Below, piece after piece: positions 11,071 to 22,646 of a stretch of DNA of 64,000 nucleotides (its first letter is position 1; each line of letters opens with the position of its first letter). The translations under genes were made by a program, and so were the position numbers. The notes below the pieces were generated by a model. That model saw nothing but the letters and a program-made list of their open reading frames with translations. It did not search any database and was not told the DNA's origin. This DNA is from Epiperipatus broadwayi (Eukaryota > Onychophora > Udeonychophora > Euonychophora > Peripatidae), in assembly GCA_028023455.1 (NCBI GenBank), contig JAQFVV010006197.1, positions 17,545,254 to 17,609,253 on the forward strand, in the 5' to 3' direction.

Positions 11071-12755
11071 AATTAGTGAAAATATAAAAGGAGTTTTTGA
11101 AAGACTTTTTAATTTGCTAATTTTATTTTGAAATTCCTTATTGATTTAATAGAATTAAGCTGACATTTTCATTTAAAACTTTTATCCAACACTAAAACTA
11201 ATGATTGTAAATGTATTTAAATAATTGTAACTTTAATAATCCAAACACTTATATTTTAGTTTTTTTCATTTTAGAAAAAGAATATATTTAGAACCAGTGC
11301 TTTGTTTCTATAAAACAAAAAATTGTGCTTTTAAGTGTTACTATCTTTTTTTAAAAAAATAAAGTGGAAAAAAGAAGTCATTTGGTTAAGATATATCATT
11401 TCTAGCATCTAATGCTAATTCTTACTAGATCAACTTTTAAAAATTACTCTACTTTTTTTTTTTATTACCTATATAATTTAAACATTTGCAACGTGACAAA
11501 TACTTTCTAATTGCAATTTAAAAATGACTCATTTAAAATGTATGCTTTCTTCAGATGCAATCCTAAATTACTGCCAATTTCAGGGAAATATTTAGCACAA
11601 TAAAATGTATTATTTCTTGATGAGAATTCTGATTTTACAAATTATTTTCAACAATATTGCACACTTTATATCATGGTATACTATTGGTTTAGGTCATAAA
11701 TTTCTGATAGTTATTGAAAAATAAAAATTTGGCTGAGAATTCTGGCAAAACTTTGTTGAATGTGTAGAAATTATTTATAAAGAGTTGTGCTTTTTTTTTG
11801 AAGGTTTTCATTACTGATTCACTTCAAGTATTCATTCTGGCATATAGGATAGCTTTTAAAATACAAAGAAGCTATGTTATCATCTATATTCTGAACCCCT
11901 TTTGTATATATATATTGAATCATATAAAATAGCTTATGTTTTGTTAAGTACTGATTGCAATAAAATATGTATTGTTTATTGAATGCAAATACATGTATAA
12001 CAAAAATGCTTTTTTATATGTATAGTGTGTATATATAAATTAAGATTATAATATAAAACAACATTTTAAAAATAATATAATTGTTAATAATAAATTGTGG
12101 GAACATATATACATACATATTTATTGTGTGTGTATTCACTCATTCACATTCACTTACAAAATATAAAAAGATTAAAAAAAAAACATACTGTATCACATCT
12201 TTATTTTAAAATAAAGTGAATAGCTAAGTATCAGAATTTTATTACAAATAAACATACTCAATATGATTTTCATTTTTTCAATAATTTTTTTTCTCTATAA
12301 AAATTTAATAGCAGTCTTGTTGGCAGCAGCCTATAGCTTTTTTAGATTTTTGTTTTGTTTTTAACTGTGGATCAATTTTAGAACCTATATAGTCCCCTAC
12401 TTGCCTTTACCCATTTCAGATTCTTAGTTAAACTTTTCAAACACAATAAATTACCAAAATATTGAACTAATAATTTTGTAGTGGCTAAAGTTAGGAAGAT
12501 ATATTTATAATAAATAATATATATATACTAAAATTCAAAATTCATTATTGTATTATTAATTTTTTTAGATGTTTTATTTTTATGTACACATAGCTGTATC
12601 TTTTAGCTAGAAATGGCTCAGAAGTGCTATTGTTATTTGCCAAATCATATGTTTGCAGCTTGTCCATTATCAATTTTAATTGGTTGTAACCTTTCTTATA
12701 TCATAGCTGAAAATTTTATCTAGATTATTACATGGGAATTTCTATTACATTAAAT
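11070..12755. other. No recognisable gene
   Basis: AT-rich sequence downstream of the LINE. No repeat arm or open frame that I can support. Confidence 0.5.
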
Positions 12756-12763
12756 GTTTATAT

Positions 12764-13492
12764 AACCATTAAACATCACATGATCACTATTTCTTATGCT
12801 TTCTCATAACTGTTATTAAAACAGGTAAAACTCTCCATACAGTAGTGCCACTCAGTGCAAGCCAGAGTAATCAATGGATGCCAGAAGGCTTGTGCATAAA
12901 ATCCCTATTTAGTGCCTACTCATCCAATATCCCCAGACTAGTTTGCTCTAGATAGGGATTTTATGCACAAGCCTTCTGGCATTCATTGATTACTCTGGCT
13001 TGCACTGAGTGGCACTACTGCATGGAAGGTTTTGCCTGTTTTAATAACAGTTATGAGAAAGCATAAGAAATAGTGATCATGTGATGTTTAGTGGTTTAAT
13101 ACTGATACTGCCTATAGTGGTGGCTATGGTTATTAAAGAACCAGAGACACCAAAATGTATGGGTACTGAACTTAGTGCAAACCTATATGGCTATATAAGC
13201 TACTGAGCTTGGATTGAAAATATTATCAGGTTTTCAATTTTAAACTCATCATTTGTAGTTAAATAGAGGTAAAAGGTGGCTGCTAGAGGGTTGCATTAGA
13301 TCCTAAGATCTAGGCGCAGTGCTCTCAGATCCAAAGCTCCTCACTGACGAAAGTCACAAGCTAGAAACTAGTCTGGGATATTGTATAAATAGGCACTAGA
13401 TAGGGATTTTATGCACGAGCCTTCTGGTATCCATTGATTACTCTGGCTTGCACTGAGTGGCACTACTGTATGGAGAGTTTTGTCAGTTTTAA
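12764..13492. mobile_element. Hammerhead repeat: palindrome followed by a complete unit
   Basis: A palindrome with arms 12764-12925 and 12945-13105 is followed directly by a complete + strand unit, 13040-13490. The same end string (AGTGGCACTACTG then TATGGAGAGTTTT) closes both parts. The left arm is the inverse of the start of the unit, so inverted and tandem copies are joined. The palindrome centre keeps only the outer rim of the hammerhead (CAGACTAGTTT at about 12932-12942). The full unit carries the motif at 13339-13378. Confidence 0.8.
13339..13378 (+). ncRNA. Hammerhead ribozyme motif, family 1
   Basis: CCUCA (13339-13343), core CUGACGA (13344-13350), stem II AGU-CACAA-GCU flanked by A/A, GAA, stem III AC-UA-GU, C17 at 13373, UGGGA (13374-13378). 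Four of five stem I pairs remain. The U-G wobble in stem II, against G-C in other copies, keeps pairing. The A/A closing position of stem II is not canonical. Confidence 0.65.
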
Positions 13493-13649
13493 ATGTTTAT
13501 ATACATATATACTTTCTTGAAATTATTTTCATTTTGATTTGCAAATCTGGAGACATTGAAATTTAAGCTTATAAAAATTTTTCTTATTCATGAAATGGTT
13601 CTGAATATATACATATACAGGAGTTTATATATATATACACCCCCCAAAT

Positions 13650-14160
13650 TCAGAACTAAACTAGACTAGCCAAAGAAATTAAATTCTAAAATATAACCAT
13701 TGATTTCACTGCTACAAGAAGACTTCTCAAGTGTAAAAAACTAAAACATAACAACAACTCTATACTAAATATTACCCACAATTCCCAATTACATACCACA
13801 TACATTTTATAAAAATAGGGTTAGAAATAAATAAATATCTTAGTTCTGGTTTATATATCCATGTTAGAGATACAGGACATACTATAAGTTTTGATGAGGT
13901 TAAGGTTGTCTTTAAAAAAAATGAAATAAAAAGAATTAAAGAATGTTTATTATTAAAAATTTATGATTCTGAAGCAATTAACTTATTTAAAAGTTCTTTT
14001 AATATTAAGAGTATGTGGGATGTAATTGGAAATTGTAATATTTAGTACAAATTTGTTATGTTTTAGTTCTTTGCACTTGTACTAGTGAAACCAATAGTTA
14101 AGTTTTAGAGTTTAATTTCTTTGGCTAGTCTGATTTATTTTTGAGTCTAGGGTAATTTTG
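13650..14160. mobile_element. Penelope-like element remnant with inverted 3' ends
   Basis: Left arm about 13655-13805 and right arm about 14020-14155 are diverged reverse complements sharing AGACTAGCCAAAGAAATTAA. Between them and into the right arm lies the C-terminal part of a Penelope-type GIY-YIG domain in the + direction. Penelope-like elements often show inverted or tandem terminal copies of this kind. The reverse transcriptase is not present. Confidence 0.7.
13802..14043 (+). pseudogene. Penelope-like ORF, C-terminal GIY-YIG fragment
   Basis: The frame reads FIKIGLEINKYLSSGLYIHV, RDTGHTISFDEVKVVFKKNE and continues to SMWDVIGNCNI and a TAG stop at about 14043. The H-V-R-D-T-G-H-x-I-x-F-(D/N)-x-(V/T)-K-(V/I)-x(5) segment followed by a Lys/Arg-Glu-x-L-L-L-K helix is the C-terminal half of the Penelope GIY-YIG endonuclease, where (R)E is catalytic. 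The GIY and YIG motifs and the whole RT upstream are lost. It starts 160 bp after a hammerhead repeat unit, but no junction shows that they were one element. Confidence 0.75.
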
Positions 14161-14164
14161 ATTA

Positions 14165-14833
14165 CTTTATTAACTAGTTTAGCTTAGGCTTTTAATGTTT
14201 AAAGGTTATATATATATAACATTTTATAATCTGGAGTACAAATCTAAGTAGAATTTGGAAATTGTCTCAAGTCATTGTTTTCATATCAGTGTTCAACAAC
14301 ATAGTTATCCAATTATTGATTTGTGATAGTCCTATTATCCTTATCTAGAGGCAAAAACTGACCAACTTATAGTTAAAATAGTTTGGTAAGTAATGTCTTC
14401 TTTATCATTTTAAAATGCATTTACATTATGTAGATACACACGCATATATATATATATATATATGCAAATAAAGCGTTTATTGACTACCCATTATATATAT
14501 CATACAGGCTACATACATACATACATACATAAAATAATTCTATATAAAATAATTATTTTTAAAAAAATACTATATAATAATCTCTGTGTTTTATTGATAT
14601 ATATATATACTACCTCACTCCTCTATTTGTCAAACAAAAAAAAAATCCTTATATATAATTTACTCACTATTCTATAAAAATAAATGAAAAAAAAACAGAC
14701 CTCTTTTAGTCCCAGGATTTGGAAAGGAGTATTAAAAATAGATAAAATGTAAAAATTTAATTTGCTAAATAATGCAAATAACTAATTAAATTATTTCAAA
14801 ATATTTTATTAATATAAATTATTTTTATTACAG
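14165..14833. other. No recognisable feature; TA repeat
   Basis: AT-rich, with a TA run at about 14444-14462, a CATA run near 14510-14530 and other simple repeats. Open frames here are low complexity. Confidence 0.5.
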
Positions 14834-14872
14834 AATAACAGTAATCCAGTGGATATTAATATTTATAAAGCG
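14834..14872 (+). CDS. SLC11/NRAMP (DMT1-like) metal transporter, first visible exon
   Basis: This 39-nt exon lies between a TTATTACAG acceptor and a GTAAGA donor and encodes NNSNPVDINIYKA. In vertebrate DMT1 the matching segment is the extracellular loop ending in ...VDIYKG, directly before the membrane segment that opens with G(V/I)xLGCxFG. The next exon, at 16770, supplies that segment in the same frame. The Asn-rich stretch fits the usually glycosylated loop between membrane segments 7 and 8. The gene is a proton-coupled Fe2+/Mn2+ importer of plasma or endosomal membranes. I saw no earlier exon in 1-14833, so the intron before this one is probably at least 14.8 kb. The exon is short; it is supported by frame continuity and family alignment. 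Confidence 0.8.
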
Positions 14873-15120
14873 GTAAGACTATCATAATTATTTTTCTAAA
14901 TAATACAATATACATAATTGGTAGAATAATAATTAGATATTCCATTTAGCTGAACTTAAGAAGATTACATTGTCTAATTCAAAACTTTCATAATATTTAT
15001 TAACATTAACGATTTGACATATAAAAGCTTAAGATAATAATTAACTTTATTATTATTATTGTAGAAATAATGATATTAATAGCAGTAATTCATTTTATAC
15101 TACTTCACTTTAAAGTTATA

Positions 15121-15472
15121 TATGTAAGCATGAGAAACCAGTGGACAGCAAATATGGTGCTACCAGAGTCACAGACTAGTTTCTGATTATTAGCTTACAT
15201 CAGTTAAAAGCATTGGTTTGTATATATTCATCCAACAGCCACCTTTAATTTCTAAATATTTAGAAAAGTAGATTTTCTTGGGTTCAAATTCTTAATGTAT
15301 TTAAATTTTTAAGACATTAGTTTGAAAAGCATTAAAGAATATATAGTTGTTAGTGAATAGATATGTGGAAACCAGTCTTCTTCACTAACAAGAGGTCATA
15401 TTGGCAAAAACTAATTTAAGAGTCTAGTTCCTTTTATTATTTAGTGTTTAGAGCTTTCTCATGCTTACATAA
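15121..15472. mobile_element. Diverged foldback element with decayed hammerhead
   Basis: Ends ATGTAAGCATGAGAAA (about 15122) and TTTCTCATGCTTACAT (about 15455) are inverted repeats. Inside on the minus strand (about 15174-15217), CUGAUGU, GAAAC, UAGUC and UGUGAC are arranged like the family 1 hammerhead, but the core A9 and stem II are lost. Probably an older member of the same superfamily. Confidence 0.5.
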
Positions 15473-15725
15473 ATGGCTCTAAAATATAATGATAAAATCC
15501 TTAATGCAGATATTAAATATGAACTGGGAAAGTCACAATGTATTGTAGTAATATTTTTAATTACATTAATGATTATATTATAATTGCTTTGCAAAATTTA
15601 ATGCAGTAGTAAAATGACAAACTCATAAATAAAGGTTCCTGGATGGAAACTCATTGCTGGTAATTTTTTTTGTGCTTAAACATTACTGATCTGCCATGGG
15701 AAGAACCATTTAATTATTATATTGT

Positions 15726-16193
15726 GATGATTACAGTTTGTTATTGCATATTATGTGCTAGTATAAGAGATGGTGATCATGTGATGCTTAATGGTTTTAA
15801 CCCCAATCCTGCCTAATAGGATAGTGATGGCTATGGTTGTTAAAAAGCCAAAGACACCAAAATGTAAGGGTGCTGGACTGAGTTCAGACCCATATGACTA
15901 TATAAGCTATTGAGCTTAGATTGAAAATATTTTTTGTGTTTTCAATTTCATTCTCATAGTTTTATAGTTAAGTAGAGATAAAAGGTGGTTGCTGGAGGGT
16001 TGCATTAGATCCTAAGATCTAGGTGCAGTGCTCTCAGATCCACTGACGAAGGCCACAAGCCAGAAAGTAGTATGGGGATATTGGATAAGTAGGCATTAGA
16101 TAGGGATTTTATACACAAGCCTTCTGGCATCCATTGATTACTCTGGTTGGCACAGGATGGCACTACTATATGGAGAGAGAGTTTTGCCTTGTT
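15726..16193 (+). mobile_element. Complete hammerhead repeat unit, family 1
   Basis: A single sense unit of about 465 bp. It starts TTATGTGCTAGTATAAGAGA, runs through GGTGATCATGTGATG, the landmark GACACCAAAATGTA, the direct string AGATCCTAAGATCTAGG, then the hammerhead, then the end GGCACTACTATATGGAGAG. The same order occurs at 13040-13490 and 22300-22737. There is no open frame. It inserted in, or has expanded beside, a trinucleotide tract. Confidence 0.75.
16038..16077 (+). ncRNA. Hammerhead ribozyme motif, family 1 (compensated stem II)
   Basis: AUCCA, core CUGACGA (16043-16049), stem II GGC-CACAA-GCC, GAA, then AGUAGUA and UGGGG. Stem II is G-C where sister copies have A-U, a compensatory double change. 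The stem III C-G pair is altered and the cleavage base is A rather than C, both permissible or weakening. A short deletion has removed the CUCCU upstream. Confidence 0.55.
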
Positions 16194-16199
16194 TATAAG

Positions 16200-16295
16200 T
16201 AATATTTTACTAGTACTATTACTACTACTGCAGCTTCTATTATTACTAGCACTACCATTACCACTGCTACTGCTACCACTATTGCTACTACTACT
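16200..16295. repeat. Imperfect trinucleotide tract
   Basis: Interrupted TAC/ACT/ATT triplets directly after the hammerhead repeat unit. Confidence 0.75.
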
Positions 16296-16769
16296 TTAAA
16301 ATATATTTATCTTTTCTAAACTGATCTAATAAATAAAATTATGATTTTGAAGAAAAGAGCTTGATGTAGTTGAATATTTTTATTATATTATTTTAAATAC
16401 AATACCATCTAAACAATGTATAGTTTATTATCCCATCATGGGTGTGATATAAGTTGTAGTTCAGAATGTAGCTGGAAAATTTTGGAAGATAACTAATGAT
16501 AATGATATATGCATAATGATAATGATATATGCATAAAGTGTATATATTTATAATCCAAATTATTTTATTAGTTTTAATTTTTTTTAATATTTCAACTTCT
16601 GTGTGTATAGTTAATATTGTAAGTCATAATAAAGTAAGATTGCTACTCTGATCCCTTGATCCAGTTTAACTGATCTAGTTTTACTAATATAGCTAAACTT
16701 ATCTTTCCTAATGAATATTAACTAAAAACAAAATATTTTTAAATTTGTTCTTTTTAATATTATTTTTAG

Positions 16770-16889
16770 GGTATTTATCTTGGTTGTGAATTTGGTAATG
16801 TTGCAATGTATATTTGGGCAATAGGAATATATGCTGCAGGTCAAAGTTCAACAATGACAGGAACTTATTCCGGACAGTTTGTAATGGAG
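16770..16889 (+). CDS. SLC11/NRAMP (DMT1-like) exon with the transport signature
   Basis: This 120-nt exon (40 codons) runs from a TTTTTAG acceptor to a GTAAAA donor. It encodes [19 protein letters not shown] followed by [21 protein letters not shown]. The [19 protein letters not shown] stretch is the consensus transport signature of the SLC11 family, in the cytoplasmic loop after membrane segment 8, and is almost identical to animal DMT1. The donor falls exactly after VME, the same place as in vertebrate SLC11A2, and the next exon starts with GFL. Both ends are phase 0. A reverse-strand open frame over this stretch is only its antisense shadow. Identification as SLC11 is very secure. I cannot tell which paralogue it is. 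Confidence 0.95.
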
Positions 16890-17400
16890 GTAAAAATATA
16901 AACACAACTGTCTTCTATTAAAAGCTATATAACTTTTGTTTACCTGATATATTATTAGTATATGAAATATAGAATGAACATAACTACATACATATATATA
17001 TACAAACCCATTTAGCCTTGAACATTATTACAATTATTATTTAAGTAATACTTTGAGTGCAATTTGAAAATTATAATTGCAGTTTATAGTGTTATAATGT
17101 ACTATTTATTAGTCTGCATTCAGAACAGGTTATATTTTTCGGTTTAAGGAGGTTTATTTAAACTTCTTTATATTAAAAATTTCAATCTCTGTAATCAAGT
17201 TGCAATCATTAGTGTCTATATACATATATTATATCATAAGTAAGTATGGGATTCTACCTTTATTGTTAAGATGATGCCTTGACAGCAGATTGAGATTATT
17301 GATTGTCAGTGATATTGGTATTGTCTAAGTGTTGATTGATTTTAATGATGTATATACAGTATGGGAGAGAAAAACAGGTGTTTGTAAAAATTAAAAGATT

Positions 17401-17571
17401 GAAGGGGTGGGGGGGGGGAATATTAAAGAGGAGAAAATAGGGGGAAATAATTTAAAGGTAAAGATTTTAAAAAGGGGAAATAAAAGGGTGGGGGGAAAAA
17501 AAAAAAGATGTGGGGGGGGGGTGGGGGGAGAGAAAAGAGGGAAGATGGAAGGAGGTGGGGGGGGATACAGT
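17401..17571 (+). repeat. G-rich polypurine tract with G-quadruplex potential
   Basis: About 170 nt, nearly all purine on the + strand. G runs of up to ten occur at 17406-17418, 17440, 17475, 17488-17494, 17511-17520, 17522-17527 and 17557-17564. At least four runs of four or more G lie within 60 nt. The strand is that of the SLC11 transcript, so the intron RNA would carry it too. Composition contrasts sharply with the AT-rich surroundings. Confidence 0.85.
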
Positions 17572-18247
17572 GTATGTAAATTTAAAACAGGATTTGGAAA
17601 TCACCATGTAAAAGTCCTTAGACTCTGACTGACATGTACAAAAATTTCTTCACAGAAATGAGTTACTAATCTTTGATGAAGTTTCATTTATCTTCTTCAG
17701 AGATGATATATTAGTGATGATTTCTAAAATAACAGAGAGAATATATGCATTTTATAATTTTTTCCTTGCTTATTATTTATTATTAATACCAAATTTTATT
17801 AATGACTGTTTCTTGATTACCTAATTTAATAATTTTTATTAAATGAGAGAAGTGACAGAATAAAAGACTTTCATGGTATAACAATGCATTGTGTTTTTTC
17901 TTTTTTGTGTTAAGTTTTTTTTTTTAAATTTTAGTATTTTCAGAATACTTTTAACACCTCATGAAGAGATGCAATCATAAACATATGACCAAAGACATAT
18001 GAAAAAGATCTATGACCCCAAGACGCACATTTTGTGTTGAGCCAGCACCCATCAGTTGGTCTAGACTACAGTCTTTTACACATATCTTTATCATTGTTCA
18101 GTATATATAGATAGCCAATTACTACAGCATAATTGATAAGTATCAAACTTACTGCCCTCACAACTTTGACACAAATCACTTAATGAAAGTATATTAATAA
18201 TTTTTATCAGTCATTCATTAGACTAGATATTATCCAATAATGAATAA

Positions 18248-18463
18248 TATTTCTGGAATGTAATTTTTCTCTACACTACTTTCACACAAGATAGGGAGTG
18301 GTATCTATCTGTTTTTGCATCTTGGAAATCATAGATCATTTTCACATATTTTGGGTATTATATTTATGATTACATCTCTCCACAAGATGATAAAAGCAGA
18401 TAAAAGCCATTCCCTACCTTGTGTGAGAGTGGTGTAATGAAAAATTATACTACAGAAATGTTC
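18248..18463. repeat. MITE, about 215 bp
   Basis: Left arm (TTTCTGGAATGTAATTTTTC then TCTACACTACTTTCACACAAG) and right arm (inverse of ...CACCACTCTCACACAAGGTA) pair over about 70 bp with roughly 80% identity. The arms contain no coding sequence. Confidence 0.7.
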
Positions 18464-18688
18464 ATTAATGAAATGAAACTTTTACACTCAAAGTGCATCT
18501 AGGTAGGCTTTAAAGAAAATCATCTGATATTTGCTATGGAAAATGATATTAAAATCCCAAAAATGTTTGATAATCTTATCAGTGTACCCTTTAATGTATG
18601 GAGAATTGCTGTGAAAAAAGAAAAGAAACTTTTATCAAGTTTTTTTTTTCATTTTTTTTTTTAGTAATCAATTTGCTATAATTATTTG

Positions 18689-19196
18689 GGTGCTCTTTTA
18701 CTATGCAATTTCCACCATTTTGAATTTTAAAAATGACCAAAAACGTTATCTGACACATCTAAGTGATAAAAAAGTACGCAAAACATTTAGAACTCTGGTC
18801 ACATGACTAATTTGAAAAAAAAAAAGCCAAAATGTAAAATTTTTACAGCTTGGATAATGTGACTATAATATCAATTAAAAGCAACACACATAGAAATCAA
18901 AAATTTAGAACTAATTTGAAAAAAAGCTAAAATGTAAAAAAATTAGGAATGTGGTCAAGCAAAATGGTCAAATTAGTTCTAAATTTTTTATTTCTATGTG
19001 TGTTGCTTTTAATTGATATTATAGTCACAAGACCCAAGTTATAAATATTTTACATTATGACTTTTTTTTTTTCCAATTTAGTCATGTGACCTGAGTTCCA
19101 ATGTTTTGCATTTTCACGTACTTTTTTATCACTTAGATATATCAGACGATGTTTTTTAAATTCAAAATGGCAGAGATCATATACTAAAAGAGCACC
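18689..19196. mobile_element. 508-bp foldback MITE with 8-bp target duplication
   Basis: The element begins GGTGCTCTTTTACTATGC and ends ATATACTAAAAGAGCACC. Two arms of about 240 bp are near-perfect inverses meeting near 18940. ATTATTTG flanks both sides (18681-18688 and 19197-19204), an exact 8-bp target duplication as made by hAT and P superfamily transposases. It carries no open frame and must be mobilised in trans. Confidence 0.85.
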
Positions 19197-22121
19197 ATTA
19201 TTTGCAAGTAGATTATTTTAACCATAGATATTTTTTTAAAATGTGGTTGGATTCCAGAAGAATATTTAGCATATATTAAAAAAATATTGGAAAAAATAAA
19301 TAAGCAATGTGGAGATGAGAAAGAAAGATGAGAATATATTTATATGTATAATGTTTATAAAAATACATATTGTTATATGAAACAGATAGTTCAGTTTTTG
19401 TGATTACAGAGACACCAAAAACTCATAGAAAATTTTTTGCAAAAGTGATTATTTAAAAAAAGTGATTGGTAAGAGTAATAGACATCATTTTAAATTTAAC
19501 ATCAAAATAATGTTTTGCCCTGCAAAATATTTGAATGATTATTTTTCCAAGACCTGAAGATCTAATGCACCTTGAAGATCAAGAATCTATGAAATTCTGT
19601 GTTTGTTTGTCATGCCTATTTTTTCTACATATATGACACAATCTTCATTATTGATAAAATTAGAAAATGTTTTCATATTATGAAATAAGCTGTGAAAATT
19701 CTAAAAAAAAAAATTAAATAATCTAAACAAAAGTGACAAAAAAAAAAAACCCCAAAGCATTCTGGGTATAATGAAAACCATTTATTAATTTCTTTCTTTC
19801 TCATCTAGCAGCAGAAATTTTACAAAGTTAGCCAAGAAATAATTGATTTCAACTTCCTTTGTTAATGATTGATCAAAATTAAATTTAGAGAAGAAAAAAG
19901 AAATACAAATAATGAAAAGTCTATAAATATGTACACTCTACTTTTCCTATTATTTAGAAATAGTTGCAACATTTACAAGACATATTAACACTGCAGAAAT
20001 CAAAACATTTCCCATTTGAGCTGTTCTACAAAACTTCTTCTAAAGTCTGTTTTAATTTCATTTTTAAATCTTGAATATTACTAAATGCTGTAGCAATTTT
20101 TGTTAAAAACTAATATGAAGAAATTGAATCCCAAGAAAATAATCAAGTGGTTTGTTTTTTAATAACAGTAATTTATCTCAGGGACTTTGTAAACAACAAA
20201 TCTCTAATTAATATATAAATGTTTTCTGTTTGCATCTTTTTGAATGTTATCAGTGTGACTAATTGCTTTTCTGGGTTTGTAAATTAATAATACATAACAT
20301 ATGCTGCTAACAAATTAATCCAACAAATCAAACCTTGATTGACATATTCGAATATTTTCTTATCATGTCCAAAAATTCCAAGTAATGGATAATGATCCAT
20401 GTAAATAAAAAATTTATATCCTCAGACAACTGCAGAAGAGATCATTCAAAGTACTAGTTTCCCATTGACCATCTCCAAAATATAAACTTCAAAATAAAGC
20501 CTTATGCATTTGAAAAATAAATATATACAAAGTGTAAATCAGTGAAAAAATGACTGATTTTCTCTCAAAACTGTCTGTAGCATCATCTATCAATAAGCAC
20601 ATATTATGTCAACGTAGATTAACTATTTGACATAAGAATTTTAAGGCACTGTCATGTTTGAATCAAAATGTGACAGTGTATTTTTTTAAACCATGATGGA
20701 TGAAAATGTTAAATTTTGTTTAAATAGGAAAAAATAGTTAATGAAACATTTGAAAATGATTTTATGATGGCAGGCATAGCATTGAACATGATTTATGAAG
20801 GCATAAAACTGATACATTTTATGTCATTTTTTGGAATACTGACAAGCAAATGCTTTAAAATTGTTGTGGTGAAAAGCTAAATTATATTGATATAAAACAC
20901 ATACATTGATTAGAGATGGAAATGCAGACAGTTTGGAGGGAGAACCTTCATTTTTTTCACTGGACACATTATTTATTAAAAATTAGCTAGCAATATATTA
21001 TAATAGTTGTGAGAGTTAAATACAAACAAACAATTAAAAATATGTAAATATTATATGCAAAGTGATCTGTATGTGTATTTTTCTTTACATAAGGTGATAT
21101 GGAGAATAAAAATCAAGTAATATGATGATTCTTTCATTATAGAGACTAGAAAGAATTTACCTGCAAGATTTCAGTAAATATCTAAATTGAACTTAGAATT
21201 CATAAAAACTTCTCACTTAATAAAGATATCGTTTATTTTTACTAATCATTTTCAATCATAATACCATTTTATCTAACAGATGTCACATTAAAGCAATGAA
21301 TTAGTTTATAAATCTATCAACTTCCATCGGTCTCTATAAAATTGTAATCATAAAAAATTTACTTACAAATGATAATTATTGCATTATTTTTTATGAAGAA
21401 ATAAAGCAATCTGAAGAGAAAAAAGGCCTTCTAGTACAAAGGCAATTAATTCAATACAAAAAGATGCTATAAGAAAATTGTGACTTGAACATAATAGTTA
21501 AAATGTTATTGGTGGGATGCAGGAAGCAAATCTAATATTTCAAAAATTTCAAACAAGGAAATACTTATTGAACTTAATCTCACTTTTTGAATCAAATGAT
21601 AGTGATTTAAGGAAAAAATTAGGCAGTATCTAGTAAGTAAAAAAGTAAAAAAAATTATAAGCTGTTTTAAAAAAATATATATCAATGATCATATTATGAT
21701 TTGGTCTTTGTAATATTGTCACTTATTTTCCAAAAATATAGCAAATTTAAGGAGGATTAGTATGATATTTGCTAAGAATATTTTATCATGACTACTAAAA
21801 ATAATTAACAATCTGTAGTAAACACATGCACACAAAACTATTCAGACAATAGATTTCAATATATTAAAAAAAATAATGATTTACTTTCATCAGAAGCTAT
21901 ATTGGCAGAATATCTAGTAATCAAAATTAAGCAAGTTTATCTTTTATATATATATAAATCACTAATGCAAATTCCAGTAACTTAATAATTTACATCGTAT
22001 GCATTATACATAGAGGCAGAACTCTCCATACAGTAGCGCCACTCATTGCAAGCCAGAGTAATCAATGGATGCAGAAAGGTTTGTGCATAAAATTCTTATC
22101 TTGTACCTACTCATCCAATAT

Positions 22122-22161
22122 CCCCAGATTAGTTTCTAGCTTGTGGCTTTTATCAGTGAGG
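22122..22161 (-). ncRNA. Decayed hammerhead motif, family 1
   Basis: Minus strand: CCUCA, CUGAUAA (the essential G8 is changed to A), AGC-CACAA-GCU, GAAACUAAUC, UGGGG. Stem I is intact, but the core and stem III are damaged, so it is probably inactive. Confidence 0.5.
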
Positions 22162-22606
22162 AGCCTTGGATCTGAGAGCACTGCACCTAGATCTTATGAT
22201 GTAATGCATTAGTTGGGGATTTTATGTACAAACCTTCCTGCATCCATTGATTACTCTGGCTTGCACTGAGTCATGATATTGTGTGGAGAGTTTTTCTTTT
22301 GTGAAGAACAGCTTGTGTAAGTATAAAAAATGGTGATCATGTGATGTTTGATGGTTTAATACCAATTCTACCCAATAGGTTTGTGGTGACTGTGGTTATT
22401 ATAGAACCAAAGACACCAAAAAGTATTGATGCTGAACTGGAATCACATCTATACAACTATACAAGCAATGAGCTTAGTTTGAAAACCATTATTGTGTTTT
22501 CATTTTGAACTTAAAACTTTATAGTTAGCTAAAAAAGTAAAATGTGGCTGGAGGTGGATTGCATTAGATCCTAAGGTCTAGATGCAGTGCTCTCAGATCC
22601 AAGGCT

Positions 22607-22646
22607 CCACACTGATGAAAGCCAACAACTAGAAACTAGTCTGGGG
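22607..22646 (+). ncRNA. Hammerhead ribozyme motif, family 1
   Basis: CCACA, core CUGAUGA (22612-22618), GAA, stem III AC-UA-GU, C17 at 22641 and UGGGG (22642-22646). Four of five stem I pairs form. Stem II is weakened (AGCCAACAACU). Confidence 0.55.

Larger units (their letters stand above)
14873..16769 (+). other. SLC11 intron, 1.9 kb
   Basis: The intron is bounded by GTAAGA and TTTTTAG. It contains a degenerate foldback element (15121-15472), a complete hammerhead-bearing repeat unit (15726-16193) and an imperfect trinucleotide tract (16200-16295). I see nothing else recognisable in the remainder, including 16310-16769. Confidence 0.8.

Noticed and set aside
16708-16905. 65-codon minus-strand open frame
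   Set aside because: Antisense of the SLC11 exon at 16770-16889.
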